Source of the DNA: Gilvimarinus algae
GTDB taxonomy: Bacteria; Pseudomonadota; Gammaproteobacteria; Pseudomonadales; Cellvibrionaceae
Assembly (NCBI RefSeq): GCF_030518215.1
Contig: NZ_JAULRT010000032.1
Span: 372,001 to 436,000, forward strand
Reading direction: 5' to 3'
Length of the DNA stretch: 64,000 nucleotides
Part shown: one piece after another, positions 51,888 to 61,909 of the stretch
Position numbering within the stretch: position 1 is the first letter of the stretch
Layout: every line of letters starts with the position of its first letter
Program-made: the position numbers and the translations under genes
The notes under the pieces: model-generated
Seen by the model: only the letters and a program-made list of their open reading frames with translations
What the model was told of the DNA's origin: nothing
Databases searched by the model: none

Positions 51888-52364
51888 ATGCATTGTCCCT
51901 TTTGCAGTGCCGAGGAGACCAAGGTGATCGACTCGCGGCTGGTGGCCGAGGGCGATCAGGTGCGCCGCCGCCGGGAGTGTCTGTCTTGCCACGAGCGCTT
52001 CACAACCTATGAAATTGCCGAACTGGTGATGCCGCGTATCATCAAGCAAGATGGCACCCGCGAGCCGTTTGATGAGGCCAAACTGCGCGCCGGTTTGCAG
52101 CGTGCATTGGAAAAACGGCCGGTTTCGGTCGAATCCATAGAGAGCGCCATCAATAACATCAAGCACTTTTTGCAGGCCACCGGCGAGCGCGAGGTGCGCT
52201 CCCGCCGCCTGGGTGAAAAAGTGATGGATGAGCTGCGCGGGTTGGATGAGGTGGCCTATGTGCGCTTCGCTTCGGTCTACCGCAGCTTCAAGGATTTGCA
52301 CGAGTTTCGTCAGGAAATCGACCGGCTGGAAGGGCAGGACCGGGACCCGGCGAACACACCCTGA
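51888..52364 (+). CDS. nrdR: transcriptional repressor NrdR
   Basis: 158 residues. N-terminal zinc ribbon ([17 protein letters not shown] and [12 protein letters not shown], four Cys), then the ATP-cone domain ([37 protein letters not shown]). Regulates ribonucleotide reductase genes in response to (d)ATP. The ATG at 51888 starts the conserved MHCPFC; a longer frame upstream is not homologous. It is the usual neighbour of ribD, which starts 11 bases after its stop. Confidence 0.95.
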   Translation: MHCPFCSAEETKVIDSRLVAEGDQVRRRRECLSCHERFTTYEIAELVMPRIIKQDGTREPFDEAKLRAGLQRALEKRPVSVESIESAINNIKHFLQATGEREVRSRRLGEKVMDELRGLDEVAYVRFASVYRSFKDLHEFRQEIDRLEGQDRDPANTP

Positions 52365-52375
52365 ACGAATTCAAC

Positions 52376-53530
52376 ATGAAGAGCCAAGTAAACGACAGCG
52401 TCTACATGGCCGAGGCGCTCGCTCTCGCTCGCCGCGGCATTTATACCACCACGCCCAATCCGGCGGTCGGCTGCCTGTTGGTGCGAGACGGGCAAGTGAT
52501 TGGCCGCGGCTGGCACAGGCGTGCCGGTGATCATCACGCCGAAATCAACGCCCTGCGCAACGCCGCCGAGCTTGCCGGGGGGGATCCGGCCGATCGCAGC
52601 ATGTGGGCTGAGGTCTGTCGCGGTGCCACCTGCTACGTCACTTTGGAGCCTTGCAGTCATACTGGGCGCACCGGGCCCTGCGCCGAGGCGCTGGTCGAGG
52701 CTCAGGTGGCGCGGGTCGTTTACGCCATGGAGGACCCCAACCCACAGGTGGCCGGCGACGGCTTTGCGCGGCTCCGCGCTGCCGGTATTCAGGTGGAGGG
52801 ACCGCTGCTCGAAGAGGAGGCGCTGGCGCTCAATCGCGGCTTTGTCAAGCGCATGACCCACGGTCTGCCCTGGGTGAGCTGCAAGCTCGCCATGAGCCTC
52901 GATGGCCGCACGGCCATGGCCAGCGGAGAGAGCCGCTGGGTCACCGGCCGGCGCGCGCGCGAGGATGTTCAGCGTCTGCGCGCGAGCAGTTGTGCCATAG
53001 TTACTGGGGTGGATACTGTGCTTATGGATCAGGCCTCGCTAACCGTTCGGGGTGGCGACTGGCCGGAAGCGCCCGCCGATGGCGATATCCGCCAGCCGCT
53101 TAGAGTGGTGCTTGATTCCGGTGGGCGACTGACGCCCGACTGCCTGTTGGTGCAGCAGCCCTCCGCCGTGCTGCTGGTGCACACCCGCGAGGTGGATGCC
53201 AGCGGCTGGCCTGAGCATGTCGAGCATCTGGTGTTGGCCGAGCGCGAGGGCGGTGTGAGTTTGCAACTCTTGCTGCGCGAGCTGGCCAAGCGCGGTTGCA
53301 ATCAGGTGCTGGTAGAGGCGGGCGCTAAGGTAGCAGGCAGCTTTTTGCGTCTGGGGTTTCTGGATGAAATCATCCTTTATATGGCGCCCAAGCTCCTGGG
53401 TAACCGTGCCCGGGGCTTGTTTGAGTTGCCAATCGACGCCATGTCGGCACAACTGCCGCTGGATATAAAAGACATTCGCGCTGTGGGCCAGGATTGGCGC
53501 ATTACCGCAGTGCCGGACTTTGACTCCTGA
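52376..53530 (+). CDS. ribD: bifunctional riboflavin deaminase/reductase RibD
   Basis: 384 residues. N-terminal deaminase with zinc motifs HHAEINAL and EPCSHTGRTGPCAEALVEAQ; C-terminal reductase domain (PWVSCKLAMSLDGRTAMASG, VTGVDTVLMDQ, VLVEAGAKVAGSFL). Carries out steps two and three of riboflavin synthesis from the GTP cyclohydrolase II product. First gene of the ribD-ribE-ribBA-ribH-nusB-thiL-pgpA run. Confidence 0.95.
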   Translation: MKSQVNDSVYMAEALALARRGIYTTTPNPAVGCLLVRDGQVIGRGWHRRAGDHHAEINALRNAAELAGGDPADRSMWAEVCRGATCYVTLEPCSHTGRTGPCAEALVEAQVARVVYAMEDPNPQVAGDGFARLRAAGIQVEGPLLEEEALALNRGFVKRMTHGLPWVSCKLAMSLDGRTAMASGESRWVTGRRAREDVQRLRASSCAIVTGVDTVLMDQASLTVRGGDWPEAPADGDIRQPLRVVLDSGGRLTPDCLLVQQPSAVLLVHTREVDASGWPEHVEHLVLAEREGGVSLQLLLRELAKRGCNQVLVEAGAKVAGSFLRLGFLDEIILYMAPKLLGNRARGLFELPIDAMSAQLPLDIKDIRAVGQDWRITAVPDFDS

Positions 53531-53550
53531 GTGAGAGGAGAAACTAGACT

Positions 53551-54204
53551 GTGTTTACCGGCATTATTGAAGCTGTGGGCGAAGTGGCCGCCGTAACTCC
53601 GGCCAGTGGCGATGTGAGCCTGTACCTTCGCACTGGCAAGCTCGATCTGGCGGACGTGTCGCTCGGTGGCTCTGTTGCCACCAACGGTGTTTGTCTGACG
53701 GTGGTCGATTTACCCGGCGATGGCTTTCGCGCCGACGTTTCGCGCGAAAGTCTGTCCCTAACCACTATTGAACACTGGCAGACGGGGCAGCCCGTTAACT
53801 TGGAAAAGGCGCTCTTGCCCACCACGCGCCTCGGTGGCCATATTGTTAGCGGCCATGTGGATGGCGTGGGCGAGGTGATTGGTCGCCACAGCGATGGGCG
53901 CTCCGAGCGTTTTCGCCTGCGCGCCCCCGAGGCGCTGGCGCGTTACATTGCGCACAAGGGCTCAATCACGGTGGATGGCATCAGTCTGACAGTCAACAAG
54001 GTTGAAGGCGCCGAGTTCGAGCTCAATATTGTGCCTCATACCCTGGCCGAGACCATTATGGGCAGTTACCGGCCGGGGACTTTGGTCAATCTTGAAGTGG
54101 ACGTACTGGCGCGCTACCTGGAGCGCTTGCTGGCGGGCGAGTCCAAGAGTGGCAAAACCGGGATGACCATGGAATTTCTGACGGAAAATGGTTTTAACAA
54201 ATGA
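53551..54204 (+). CDS. ribE: riboflavin synthase alpha chain
   Basis: 217 residues from a GTG (MFTGIIEAVGEVAAV). Two lumazine-binding repeats: the first with VATNGVCLTVVDLPG, the second with GSITVDGISLTVNKVEG; HIVSGHVDGVGEVI lies between. Converts two 6,7-dimethyl-8-ribityllumazine molecules into riboflavin and the pyrimidine precursor. The stop overlaps the start of ribBA by 4 bases. Confidence 0.95.
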   Translation: MFTGIIEAVGEVAAVTPASGDVSLYLRTGKLDLADVSLGGSVATNGVCLTVVDLPGDGFRADVSRESLSLTTIEHWQTGQPVNLEKALLPTTRLGGHIVSGHVDGVGEVIGRHSDGRSERFRLRAPEALARYIAHKGSITVDGISLTVNKVEGAEFELNIVPHTLAETIMGSYRPGTLVNLEVDVLARYLERLLAGESKSGKTGMTMEFLTENGFNK

Positions 54205-55319
54205 ATTTGAACACCGTTGAAGAGCTGATTGACGACCTGCGCCACGGCAAAATGATCATCCTGATGGACGATGAAAACCGTGAAAACGAGGGCGACCTGA
54301 TCATGGTGGCCGAGCAGGTGCGCGCCGAGGACATCAACTTTATGGCCAGCCATGCGCGCGGCCTGATCTGCCTGACGCTGACGCCGGAGCGTTGTCAGCA
54401 GCTCGGCCTGCCTCTGATGGTGCAGGATAACAAGGCCAAGCACTCCACCAACTTTACCGCCTCGATCGAGGCTGCTGAAGGGGTGAGCACGGGCATTTCC
54501 GCGGCTGACCGGGCGCGCACAGTGCGTGTGGCGGTGGCGGCCGGAGCCAAACCCACCGATGTCGTCCAGCCAGGCCATATCTTTCCGATCATGGCGCAGC
54601 CTGGCGGGGTAATGAGCAGGGCCGGCCATACCGAGGCAGGCTGTGACCTCGCCCGCATGGCGGGATTTGAGCCAGCGGCCGTGATTGTAGAGGTCATGAA
54701 TCCCGACGGCTCTATGGCCAGAAGGCCCGAGCTGGAGCAGTTTGCTCAAACCCATGGCTTGAAGATTGGCACCATCGCCGATTTGATCCACTATCGGGCC
54801 ACGAAAGAACAGACGGTGGAGTGTATCAATCAGCGCCGGGTGGAAACCGAGTATGGCGAGTTTGCTCTGCACACCTACCGCGATACCGCGCGTGGCGATT
54901 TGCACTTTGCTCTGGTCAAAGGCGATATCCAACCGGAAGATGAAACCCTAGTGCGGGTGCATGTTATGGATACCGCGCGGGATTTGCTGGCGATCAAGCG
55001 CCCGGCGGTCGACGGCGTTTGCTCCTGGACCTACGGCGAGGCGCTGGCGCGTATTGAGCGCGAGGGCCATGGGGTACTGGTGCTGATTTGCCACGATGAG
55101 TCCACTGCCGATGTGGAGGAGTCTATCGACTGGCTTTTGTCCGGCCGCCAGCAGCGGCGCAGCGCCGATGTGGTCTACAAGCAGGTCGGCACGGGGTCTC
55201 AGGTTCTGCGGGATCTGGGCGTGAGAAAAATGCGGGTAATGTCGGCCCCCATGCGCTTTTCTGCGCTGTCGGGCTTTGATCTTGAGGTGGTGGATTACGT
55301 CAGCCCGGACAGTGAGTGA
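54201..55319 (+). CDS. ribBA: DHBP synthase with degenerate GTP cyclohydrolase II-like domain (RibBA/RibBX)
   Basis: 372 residues. Residues 1-200 are a complete 3,4-dihydroxy-2-butanone-4-phosphate synthase ([51 protein letters not shown]). The C-terminal half has the GTP cyclohydrolase II fold ([20 protein letters not shown]) but lacks the zinc Cys cluster (C..C-x-C) and the R-QEGRGIGL loop seen in the separate RibA at 58525. It therefore probably supplies only the butanone phosphate; the GTP step is done by RibA. Hybrid RibBX proteins of this kind are known in gammaproteobacteria. Confidence 0.93.
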   Translation: MNLNTVEELIDDLRHGKMIILMDDENRENEGDLIMVAEQVRAEDINFMASHARGLICLTLTPERCQQLGLPLMVQDNKAKHSTNFTASIEAAEGVSTGISAADRARTVRVAVAAGAKPTDVVQPGHIFPIMAQPGGVMSRAGHTEAGCDLARMAGFEPAAVIVEVMNPDGSMARRPELEQFAQTHGLKIGTIADLIHYRATKEQTVECINQRRVETEYGEFALHTYRDTARGDLHFALVKGDIQPEDETLVRVHVMDTARDLLAIKRPAVDGVCSWTYGEALARIEREGHGVLVLICHDESTADVEESIDWLLSGRQQRRSADVVYKQVGTGSQVLRDLGVRKMRVMSAPMRFSALSGFDLEVVDYVSPDSE

Positions 55320-55342
55320 TACGACTAACGAGTGAGAATCTT

Positions 55343-55810
55343 ATGAGCAAGCAGATTATTGAGGGTGATTTTTCCGCATCCAGTGGCAAGTACGCCCTGA
55401 TTGTCAGCCGCTGGAACAGCTTTGTCGTCGAGAGCCTGAAAGACGGTGCTCTGGATACGCTGCGCCGCCACGGCATCAGTGACGACAATATCGTCATCTA
55501 CTACGCGCCGGGCGCCTTTGAGTTCCCGCTGGTGGCGCAGAAAGTTGCCGCCAAGGGTGAGTACGACGCGATTATTGCCCTGGGCGCGGTCATTCGCGGT
55601 GGTACACCGCATTTTGATTATGTGGCGGGCGAGTGCACTAAGGGCTTGGCCCAGGTGTCGCTGAATGCGGGCGTCCCCATCACTTTTGGCGTGCTGACGG
55701 TGGATAGCATAGAGCAGGCCATTGAGCGCTCCGGCACCAAGGCAGGCAATAAGGGCGTGGAAGCGGCCTCTACCGCTTTGGAAATGGTTTCACTGCTGGG
55801 AAAAATCTAG
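55343..55810 (+). CDS. ribH: 6,7-dimethyl-8-ribityllumazine synthase
   Basis: 155 residues from the ATG at 55343 ([20 protein letters not shown]); an in-frame upstream extension to 55316 is not needed. Motifs: [77 protein letters not shown], with the catalytic His in PHFDY. Condenses the RibD product with the butanone phosphate. nusB begins at the next base after its stop. Confidence 0.96.
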   Translation: MSKQIIEGDFSASSGKYALIVSRWNSFVVESLKDGALDTLRRHGISDDNIVIYYAPGAFEFPLVAQKVAAKGEYDAIIALGAVIRGGTPHFDYVAGECTKGLAQVSLNAGVPITFGVLTVDSIEQAIERSGTKAGNKGVEAASTALEMVSLLGKI

Positions 55811-56272
55811 ATGAGCGACAGCAACGCAATATCGCCCTCGGCTCGGCGCAAGGCACGTCATTACGCCATGCAGGGGCTCTATGAATGGAAGATGTCGGGT
55901 AATAGCGTCAATGTGATTGAAGCGGCGTTTCGCACCGACTACGACATGAAAAACGTCGACGTCGCCTACTTTCATGAGTTGCTCCACCAAGTGCCGGCAA
56001 GGCTCGATGAGGTTCAGGCGGTGTTTACGCCGCATCTGCAAGAGCGCAGCGACGAAGAGCTGGACCCGATTACCGAAGCCCTGCTGCGCCTGGCCAGTTA
56101 CGAGCTCAAGTGTCGCATTGATGTGCCCTACAAAGTGGTTATCAACGAGGCGGTGGCGCTGGCGAAAAAATTTGGCGCCACTGACAGCCACAAGTTTGTC
56201 AACGGTGTACTCGACCGAGCGGCGGCAGATGTGCGCGCTTTGGAAGTCAAGGCCAGTAAAGGTCAGAGGTAG
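55811..56272 (+). CDS. nusB: transcription antitermination factor NusB
   Basis: 153 residues: SARRKARHYAMQGLYEWKMS at the N-terminus, LDPITEALLRLASYELKCRI, DVPYKVVINEAVALAKKFGA, and DSHKFVNGVLDRAA. With NusE (S10) it binds boxA RNA and supports rRNA antitermination. It abuts ribH directly, the standard arrangement in gammaproteobacteria, suggesting translational coupling. Confidence 0.96.
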   Translation: MSDSNAISPSARRKARHYAMQGLYEWKMSGNSVNVIEAAFRTDYDMKNVDVAYFHELLHQVPARLDEVQAVFTPHLQERSDEELDPITEALLRLASYELKCRIDVPYKVVINEAVALAKKFGATDSHKFVNGVLDRAAADVRALEVKASKGQR

Positions 56273-56274
56273 CT

Positions 56275-57258
56275 GTGGCGGCGGGCGAGTTTGAGCTGAT
56301 CGACCACTATTTCAAACCAGCTCCGGATGAGCTGGCACCGGATTCCGTGGTGCTCGGTATTGGTGACGATGGCGCGATCGTTCAGCCTGACCCGGCGCAG
56401 CAGTTGGTGGTGGCCGCCGACACTTTGGTGGCGGATGTTCACTTTCCGGCGGACGCCGATCCAGAGTTGGTGGGTGAGCGCTCACTGCGTGTCAATCTCA
56501 GCGATCTCGCCGCCATGGGTGCAACACCCGCCTGGTTTACTCTATCGCTGACGCTCCCGCCGCAGTGGCCTGAGGAGGCTCGCCGCCGCTGGGTGGCGGG
56601 TTTTAGCCGGGGCCTTAAGGCATGTGCCCGGGCCTACGATTGTTCGCTGATCGGTGGGGATACGACTTCCGGCCCGCTGACGGTGGCCATCCAAATGCTC
56701 GGGCAGGTGCCACCAGGTAAAGCATTGCGACGCGATGGCGCGGCGGTCGATGACTTTGTTCTCGTCACACATCGGCTGGGCGACGGTGCCGCTGCTCTGG
56801 CCGCGCTCAAGGGCGAGGTGTCTTTCGCCCCCGAACATGCCTCCTACTTGCAACAGCGTTTTTATCGCCCGGAGCCTCGGCTTTTGGAGGGCATTGTGCT
56901 CAGAGAGATCGCCAGCAGCGCTCAGGATATCTCCGATGGACTGCTTGCCGATCTCGGCCACCTGTGCGCCGCCAGTGATCTTGCCGCTGAAATTGATGTG
57001 GCGCAGTTGCCGCTGAGTCGGGCGCTGGAGGCGCTGCCGTGTGAACAGGCGTATCACTGGGCCCTCACCGGTGGCGATGACTACGAGCTGGTGTTTACCG
57101 TGGCGCCTGACAAGATGCCGCTACTGGCCATGGCCCAGGCCAGCGGTGAGATTGACGCCAGCGTGATTGGTCGGATTGTCACCGGCGCTGGTGTACACTG
57201 CGAGCTCGACGGCAAGCCCTACCGGTTGGCGCGCGCCGGGTATCGCCATTTTGAGTAA
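56275..57258 (+). CDS. thiL: thiamine-monophosphate kinase
   Basis: 327 residues from a GTG (MAAGEFELIDHYFKPA). GIGDDGAIVQP (metal/ATP), HFPADADPELVGERSLRVNL, SDLAAMGATPAWF, CSLIGGDTTSGPLTV, QDISDGLLADLGHLC and LTGGDDYELVFTV are all intact. Phosphorylates thiamine monophosphate to the pyrophosphate. Follows nusB by two bases. Confidence 0.96.
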   Translation: MAAGEFELIDHYFKPAPDELAPDSVVLGIGDDGAIVQPDPAQQLVVAADTLVADVHFPADADPELVGERSLRVNLSDLAAMGATPAWFTLSLTLPPQWPEEARRRWVAGFSRGLKACARAYDCSLIGGDTTSGPLTVAIQMLGQVPPGKALRRDGAAVDDFVLVTHRLGDGAAALAALKGEVSFAPEHASYLQQRFYRPEPRLLEGIVLREIASSAQDISDGLLADLGHLCAASDLAAEIDVAQLPLSRALEALPCEQAYHWALTGGDDYELVFTVAPDKMPLLAMAQASGEIDASVIGRIVTGAGVHCELDGKPYRLARAGYRHFE

Positions 57259-57312
57259 TCGGGCGCGGGCTGCGCCGATGAGGCTGAATCAAACGGTGCC
57301 GAGGAGCCCGCA

Positions 57313-57813
57313 ATGAGTCAACGCAGACAACTTCCAATGCCCCGCCCACGGGAACTGCTGACCAACTCCAGCCACTTTTTTGCTTTTGGTTTCGGCTCGG
57401 GGTTTGCGCCCAAGGCCCCGGGCACCGTGGGTACCCTGGTGGCCATTCCGGTCTACTGGCTGATTGCCGACTGGAGCCTGCCGCTCTATGCGCTGTGGTT
57501 GGTGGTGACCTTTGCCCTCGGGGTCTACTGGTGCGAACGCAGCTCCAAAGCTCTGGGCTTGCATGATCATCCGGGGATTGTCTGGGATGAAATGGTGGGC
57601 TACTGGCTGACTATGTTGCTGGCCCCGCCCGGTTGGCAGTGGATGCTGGCGGGCTTTGTCCTGTTTCGCTTGTTCGATATTGCCAAGCCCTGGCCGGTTT
57701 CCCTTGCGGATCGAAAAATACACGGCGGGCTGGGCATTATGATCGATGACATTTTGGCGGCGGTCTATGCTTGGCTGGCGATGCAACTGTTGGCTTACTT
57801 TTTTGTTGGCTGA
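57313..57813 (+). CDS. pgpA: phosphatidylglycerophosphatase A
   Basis: 166 residues. GFGSGFAPKAPGTVGTLVAI near the N-terminus, HDHPGIVWDEMVGYWLTMLL with the catalytic acidic residues, FRLFDIAKPWPVSLADRKI and GGLGIMIDDILAAVYAW. A four-helix inner-membrane enzyme that dephosphorylates phosphatidylglycerophosphate to phosphatidylglycerol. Standard neighbour of thiL. Confidence 0.95.
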   Translation: MSQRRQLPMPRPRELLTNSSHFFAFGFGSGFAPKAPGTVGTLVAIPVYWLIADWSLPLYALWLVVTFALGVYWCERSSKALGLHDHPGIVWDEMVGYWLTMLLAPPGWQWMLAGFVLFRLFDIAKPWPVSLADRKIHGGLGIMIDDILAAVYAWLAMQLLAYFFVG

Positions 57814-57862
57814 TGTTCGCTGTGAAGGATCTTAAAAGGACTGGTTGCAAGAGGGATGAGAC

Positions 57863-58501
57863 ATGATGCGATTGATCGGAATCGGTTTAGCGCTTTGGTT
57901 GCTGTGCAGTGCCGGCTGGGCGGCTAACTTATCGGTAAAAATGCTCGCCAAGGACTCAGCGCTTATTGAGATAAACGGCAAGCAGCGTATGATGCGCGCT
58001 GGCCAGACCAGCCCTGAGGGGGTGACTTTACTCAGCGCCTCACGCGCGGGCGCTGAGCTTGAATATGAAGGCCAGCGCTATAGCCTGGGGCTCGAAAAGC
58101 ACATTGCCACTGCCTTCGAGCAGGCGGATCTGCCCGAGGTAAGGATTGCCAGCGGCCGAGGCGGCCACTATGAGGCATCCGGGCGAATCAACGGCATACC
58201 GGTGAAATTTATGGTGGATACCGGCGCGACCTCGGTGGCCATGAGCAGTCACGCTGCGGAGCAGTTGGGTATCAACTATCGTGCCGGCCAAGAAATACAG
58301 GTCAGTACGGCAAATGGCATCGCCGCCGCCTACAACATTTGGCTTGACAGTGTGTCGGTGGGCTCTGTTGAGGTAAAACATGTGGAGGCTGCCGTGATCA
58401 TTGGCAGCTCACCACGCACCATACTGCTGGGTAACAGCTATTTGAGTTTGGTGGACATGAGCACGGAGCAGGGGGTGCTGGTTCTCAAGGCGCGCCACTG
58501 A
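57863..58501 (+). CDS. retropepsin-like aspartic protease (clan AA, TIGR02281 type), exported
   Basis: 212 residues with a signal peptide (cut near GWAANL). A short N-terminal domain is followed by a retroviral-type aspartic protease fold (about 95-212): INGIPVKFMVDTGATSVAMS holds the catalytic Asp-Thr-Gly, followed by GINYRAGQEIQVSTANGIAA and ILLGNSYLSLVDMSTEQGVL. Single-domain proteases of this sort act as dimers. It lies in the periplasm or on its membrane; substrates are unknown. It sits between pgpA and ribA. Confidence 0.85.
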   Translation: MMRLIGIGLALWLLCSAGWAANLSVKMLAKDSALIEINGKQRMMRAGQTSPEGVTLLSASRAGAELEYEGQRYSLGLEKHIATAFEQADLPEVRIASGRGGHYEASGRINGIPVKFMVDTGATSVAMSSHAAEQLGINYRAGQEIQVSTANGIAAAYNIWLDSVSVGSVEVKHVEAAVIIGSSPRTILLGNSYLSLVDMSTEQGVLVLKARH

Positions 58502-58524
58502 CCGAGTAATGAAGAGACATCTAG

Positions 58525-59127
58525 GTGACCATACGATTTGTAGAATCCTCTAAGCTGCCCACGCCCTGGGGCATGTTTGTTATGCACGGTTTTTCGGATG
58601 ACAAACTGGATAAGGAGCACTTGGTGTTGACCATGGGTGATTTGTCGGGCAATCAGCCGGTGCTGGCTCGAGTGCACTCTGAGTGTCTGACGGGGGATGC
58701 GCTGTTTAGCATGCGCTGTGATTGCGGCCCTCAGCTGCAGGCCGCTATGCACAAAGTCTCTATCGCCGGTCGCGGAGCGATTTTCTACCTGCGTCAGGAA
58801 GGTCGCGGCATTGGCCTGTTGAACAAAATCAAAGCCTATCACCTGCAAGATTGCGGCGCGGATACCGTGGAAGCCAATGAGCAGCTTGGTTTTGGCGCCG
58901 ACATGCGTGACTACAGCATCCTAAAGCCGATGATGGATCATCTGAATGTTCACGCGCTCAAGCTAATGACCAATAATCCACGCAAGGTTAAAGCGCTTGA
59001 GGATATGGGCATCACCATCGCCGAGCGCATTCCTCACCAAACCGGTCGCAACCCCCATAACGCCAAGTACCTGGCCACCAAAAAAGGTAAGCTTGGCCAC
59101 CTTTTTGAAGATGAAAGCGACGCATAA
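58525..59127 (+). CDS. ribA: GTP cyclohydrolase II
   Basis: 200 residues from a GTG. Zinc motif intact: [20 protein letters not shown] (Cys, then Cys-x-Cys) and the catalytic loop [33 protein letters not shown] and [17 protein letters not shown] complete the family pattern. Opens the imidazole ring of GTP in the first step of riboflavin synthesis. This is the active copy, since the GTP cyclohydrolase-like half of RibBA lacks these motifs. Confidence 0.96.
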   Translation: MTIRFVESSKLPTPWGMFVMHGFSDDKLDKEHLVLTMGDLSGNQPVLARVHSECLTGDALFSMRCDCGPQLQAAMHKVSIAGRGAIFYLRQEGRGIGLLNKIKAYHLQDCGADTVEANEQLGFGADMRDYSILKPMMDHLNVHALKLMTNNPRKVKALEDMGITIAERIPHQTGRNPHNAKYLATKKGKLGHLFEDESDA

Positions 59128-59946
<819 letters not shown>

Positions 59947-59980
59947 AGCAATACAGCGTTCTTCACTTCTAAGGGACTCT

Positions 59981-61885
59981 ATGCCAACTCAATCTGCTGC
60001 TGTTGCTGCGGGAAAGCAGCCCTATTTTCCCCACATTGATGGACTGCGCGCGATCGCTGTCATCAGTGTGCTGCTTTTCCACCTTGAGTTTGTTCTGTTT
60101 TCCGGTGGCTTTATCGGCGTTGATGTCTTCTTTGTGATATCGGGTTATCTGATTACTGCGCATCTCCGCTCAGCCGTAACCGAAGGTCGGTTTAGTTTTG
60201 GCTGGTTCTACGCAAAGCGAGCACGTCGTCTGCTGCCTGCCCTTTTTGCGACGTTTATTGCAACGTTTATTGCATCCTGGTTCATCTTGCCGGCGCCGAA
60301 TCTTGAGCGTCTTGGCCAGGAAACGCTGTTTGCACTTTTCTCGGTATCCAACGTCTTGTTCTGGAACGAGTCGGGCTACTTTGATACCGCCTCAACCCTA
60401 AAGCCCCTGCTGCATACCTGGAGCCTGTCCGTTGAAGAGCAGTTTTATCTGTTTTGGCCCCTGTTGTTGTGTTTTGTTCGGCGGGAAAAAGCGGTATTTA
60501 TTCTACTGCTGAGTCTGGGGCTGGTCAGTCTGATTGCAGCCGAACTGTTTGTCCGTCAGCAGCGTGAGTTGGTTTTCTACATGATGCCCTTCCGAATTGT
60601 AGAGTTTTGTTTGGGGGGGATTTTAGTCTGGCTGGAACGTCGCGAGCCACTGCCGGGCTGGCTGCAGGAGTGTTTGGTGGCTTTGGGTCTTTTGGCCATA
60701 GTCATTCCTGTTTTCGCCTACACAGAAAAGACCGTCTTTCCTGGGCTGACCGCTGTCATCCCCTGTGTTGGTACCGCGGTGGTTATTGCCTGGGGAGCAA
60801 AGGCGCGGGTATCCGTGTTGTTGCGCTGGCGGCCCGTGGTTGCTATCGGGCTAGTGTCCTATTCACTGTACCTTAATCACTGGCCGCTGATTGTGCTGTA
60901 CAAATATGTGAATCACGAATTCTCCGCAGTGGACAAGTGCCTATTGTTGGTGGTGTCTTTGGTTCTTGCGGCGCTTATGTACCAATTTATCGAGACGCCG
61001 TTTCGCTCGAAACGAGTTGCTTTTTCTCGAAAGCCAGGTGCCTTTACTTCAATCATGGGTGGTGCGGCTGCTACCGTGATCGGAGTTTCTGTGTTGAGCC
61101 TGGTTTTTGACGGCTTTGCTTCACGCTTCGAGCGTCAGCAACTACTGGAGTCTGATATAGAGGCGGGCAAAAAAGCGCGATTCGAGCTGATCTCGGCAGA
61201 TTGCCGGGAGCGGGGTTGGGATGTGTGTAATAGCCCGTCATTAAGCCGGGAGAAAAACGTTCTTGTTATCGGCGACAGTCATACGGTGGATGCCTATAAC
61301 ATTCTACGTTTCGCTTATCCAGAGAAGTACTATGTCAATGTTTCACTTGGTGGATGCCCGCCAACGGTCAATAATACACTCTATGAGATTTGGGAGGGAT
61401 GGTCCGAGCTGGAAAAGTGCGACCAGCTCAACAAGAAGCGACTTGACCCGGACTTTCTCAAGGCTTTCGACACTATTGTTATAGCCGTGTATTGGGGGCG
61501 ATATAAGCCTGAGCACTTGTTGGAGACATATAATTACATCTCAAACGCTGTCGATGCTGAGATAGTTGTTTTTGGAAATTACCTAACGTTGAAAAAGTCC
61601 ATGGCCGACCTCCACAATCAAGGCGTTGATCCAAGGGTGACGCCTGAGGTGGTAAATAATTTTGCGTTATTTGAAGAGGAACTTGCTCAGATGGCGGTCG
61701 ATCGATACCGGTTCGTCAGTAAAAAGAGTCTTCTCTGTGGCGACGAATTGTCGAGCTGTGAGCTTTATTATGACGGTAAGCCTTTTAGTTATGATGAACA
61801 TCATATGAGCCTCGAGGCAGCTGAGGCTGCCTCGCTGCGTCTGGAGGGGCTCTACTCTACATGGGACTCATTTATAATGCGGTGA
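59981..61885 (+). CDS. OafA/YrhL-type acyltransferase with C-terminal SGNH domain
   Basis: 634 residues from the ATG at 59981. The N-terminal 380 residues are an acyltransferase-3 membrane domain (about ten helices; FPHIDGLRAIAVISVLLFHL, GGFIGVDVFFVISGYLIT, HTWSLSVEEQFYLFWPLLL). The periplasmic C-terminal part is an SGNH domain with VLVIGDSHTVDAYNI (catalytic Ser) and DEHHMSLEAAEAA (Asp-x-x-His). Proteins of this build move acyl groups, often acetyl, onto O-antigen or other cell-surface sugars. The late part has lower GC and rarer codons than the housekeeping genes, consistent with a variable surface locus. Confidence 0.9.
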   Translation: MPTQSAAVAAGKQPYFPHIDGLRAIAVISVLLFHLEFVLFSGGFIGVDVFFVISGYLITAHLRSAVTEGRFSFGWFYAKRARRLLPALFATFIATFIASWFILPAPNLERLGQETLFALFSVSNVLFWNESGYFDTASTLKPLLHTWSLSVEEQFYLFWPLLLCFVRREKAVFILLLSLGLVSLIAAELFVRQQRELVFYMMPFRIVEFCLGGILVWLERREPLPGWLQECLVALGLLAIVIPVFAYTEKTVFPGLTAVIPCVGTAVVIAWGAKARVSVLLRWRPVVAIGLVSYSLYLNHWPLIVLYKYVNHEFSAVDKCLLLVVSLVLAALMYQFIETPFRSKRVAFSRKPGAFTSIMGGAAATVIGVSVLSLVFDGFASRFERQQLLESDIEAGKKARFELISADCRERGWDVCNSPSLSREKNVLVIGDSHTVDAYNILRFAYPEKYYVNVSLGGCPPTVNNTLYEIWEGWSELEKCDQLNKKRLDPDFLKAFDTIVIAVYWGRYKPEHLLETYNYISNAVDAEIVVFGNYLTLKKSMADLHNQGVDPRVTPEVVNNFALFEEELAQMAVDRYRFVSKKSLLCGDELSSCELYYDGKPFSYDEHHMSLEAAEAASLRLEGLYSTWDSFIMR

Positions 61886-61909
61886 CTTGGCAGTGTGTTG
61901 GGTTTCACA

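Noticed and set aside
51820-52375. FMN riboswitch in front of the riboflavin genes
   Set aside because: The space before nrdR is under 70 bases and lacks the conserved FMN aptamer; ribD follows nrdR by 11 bases.
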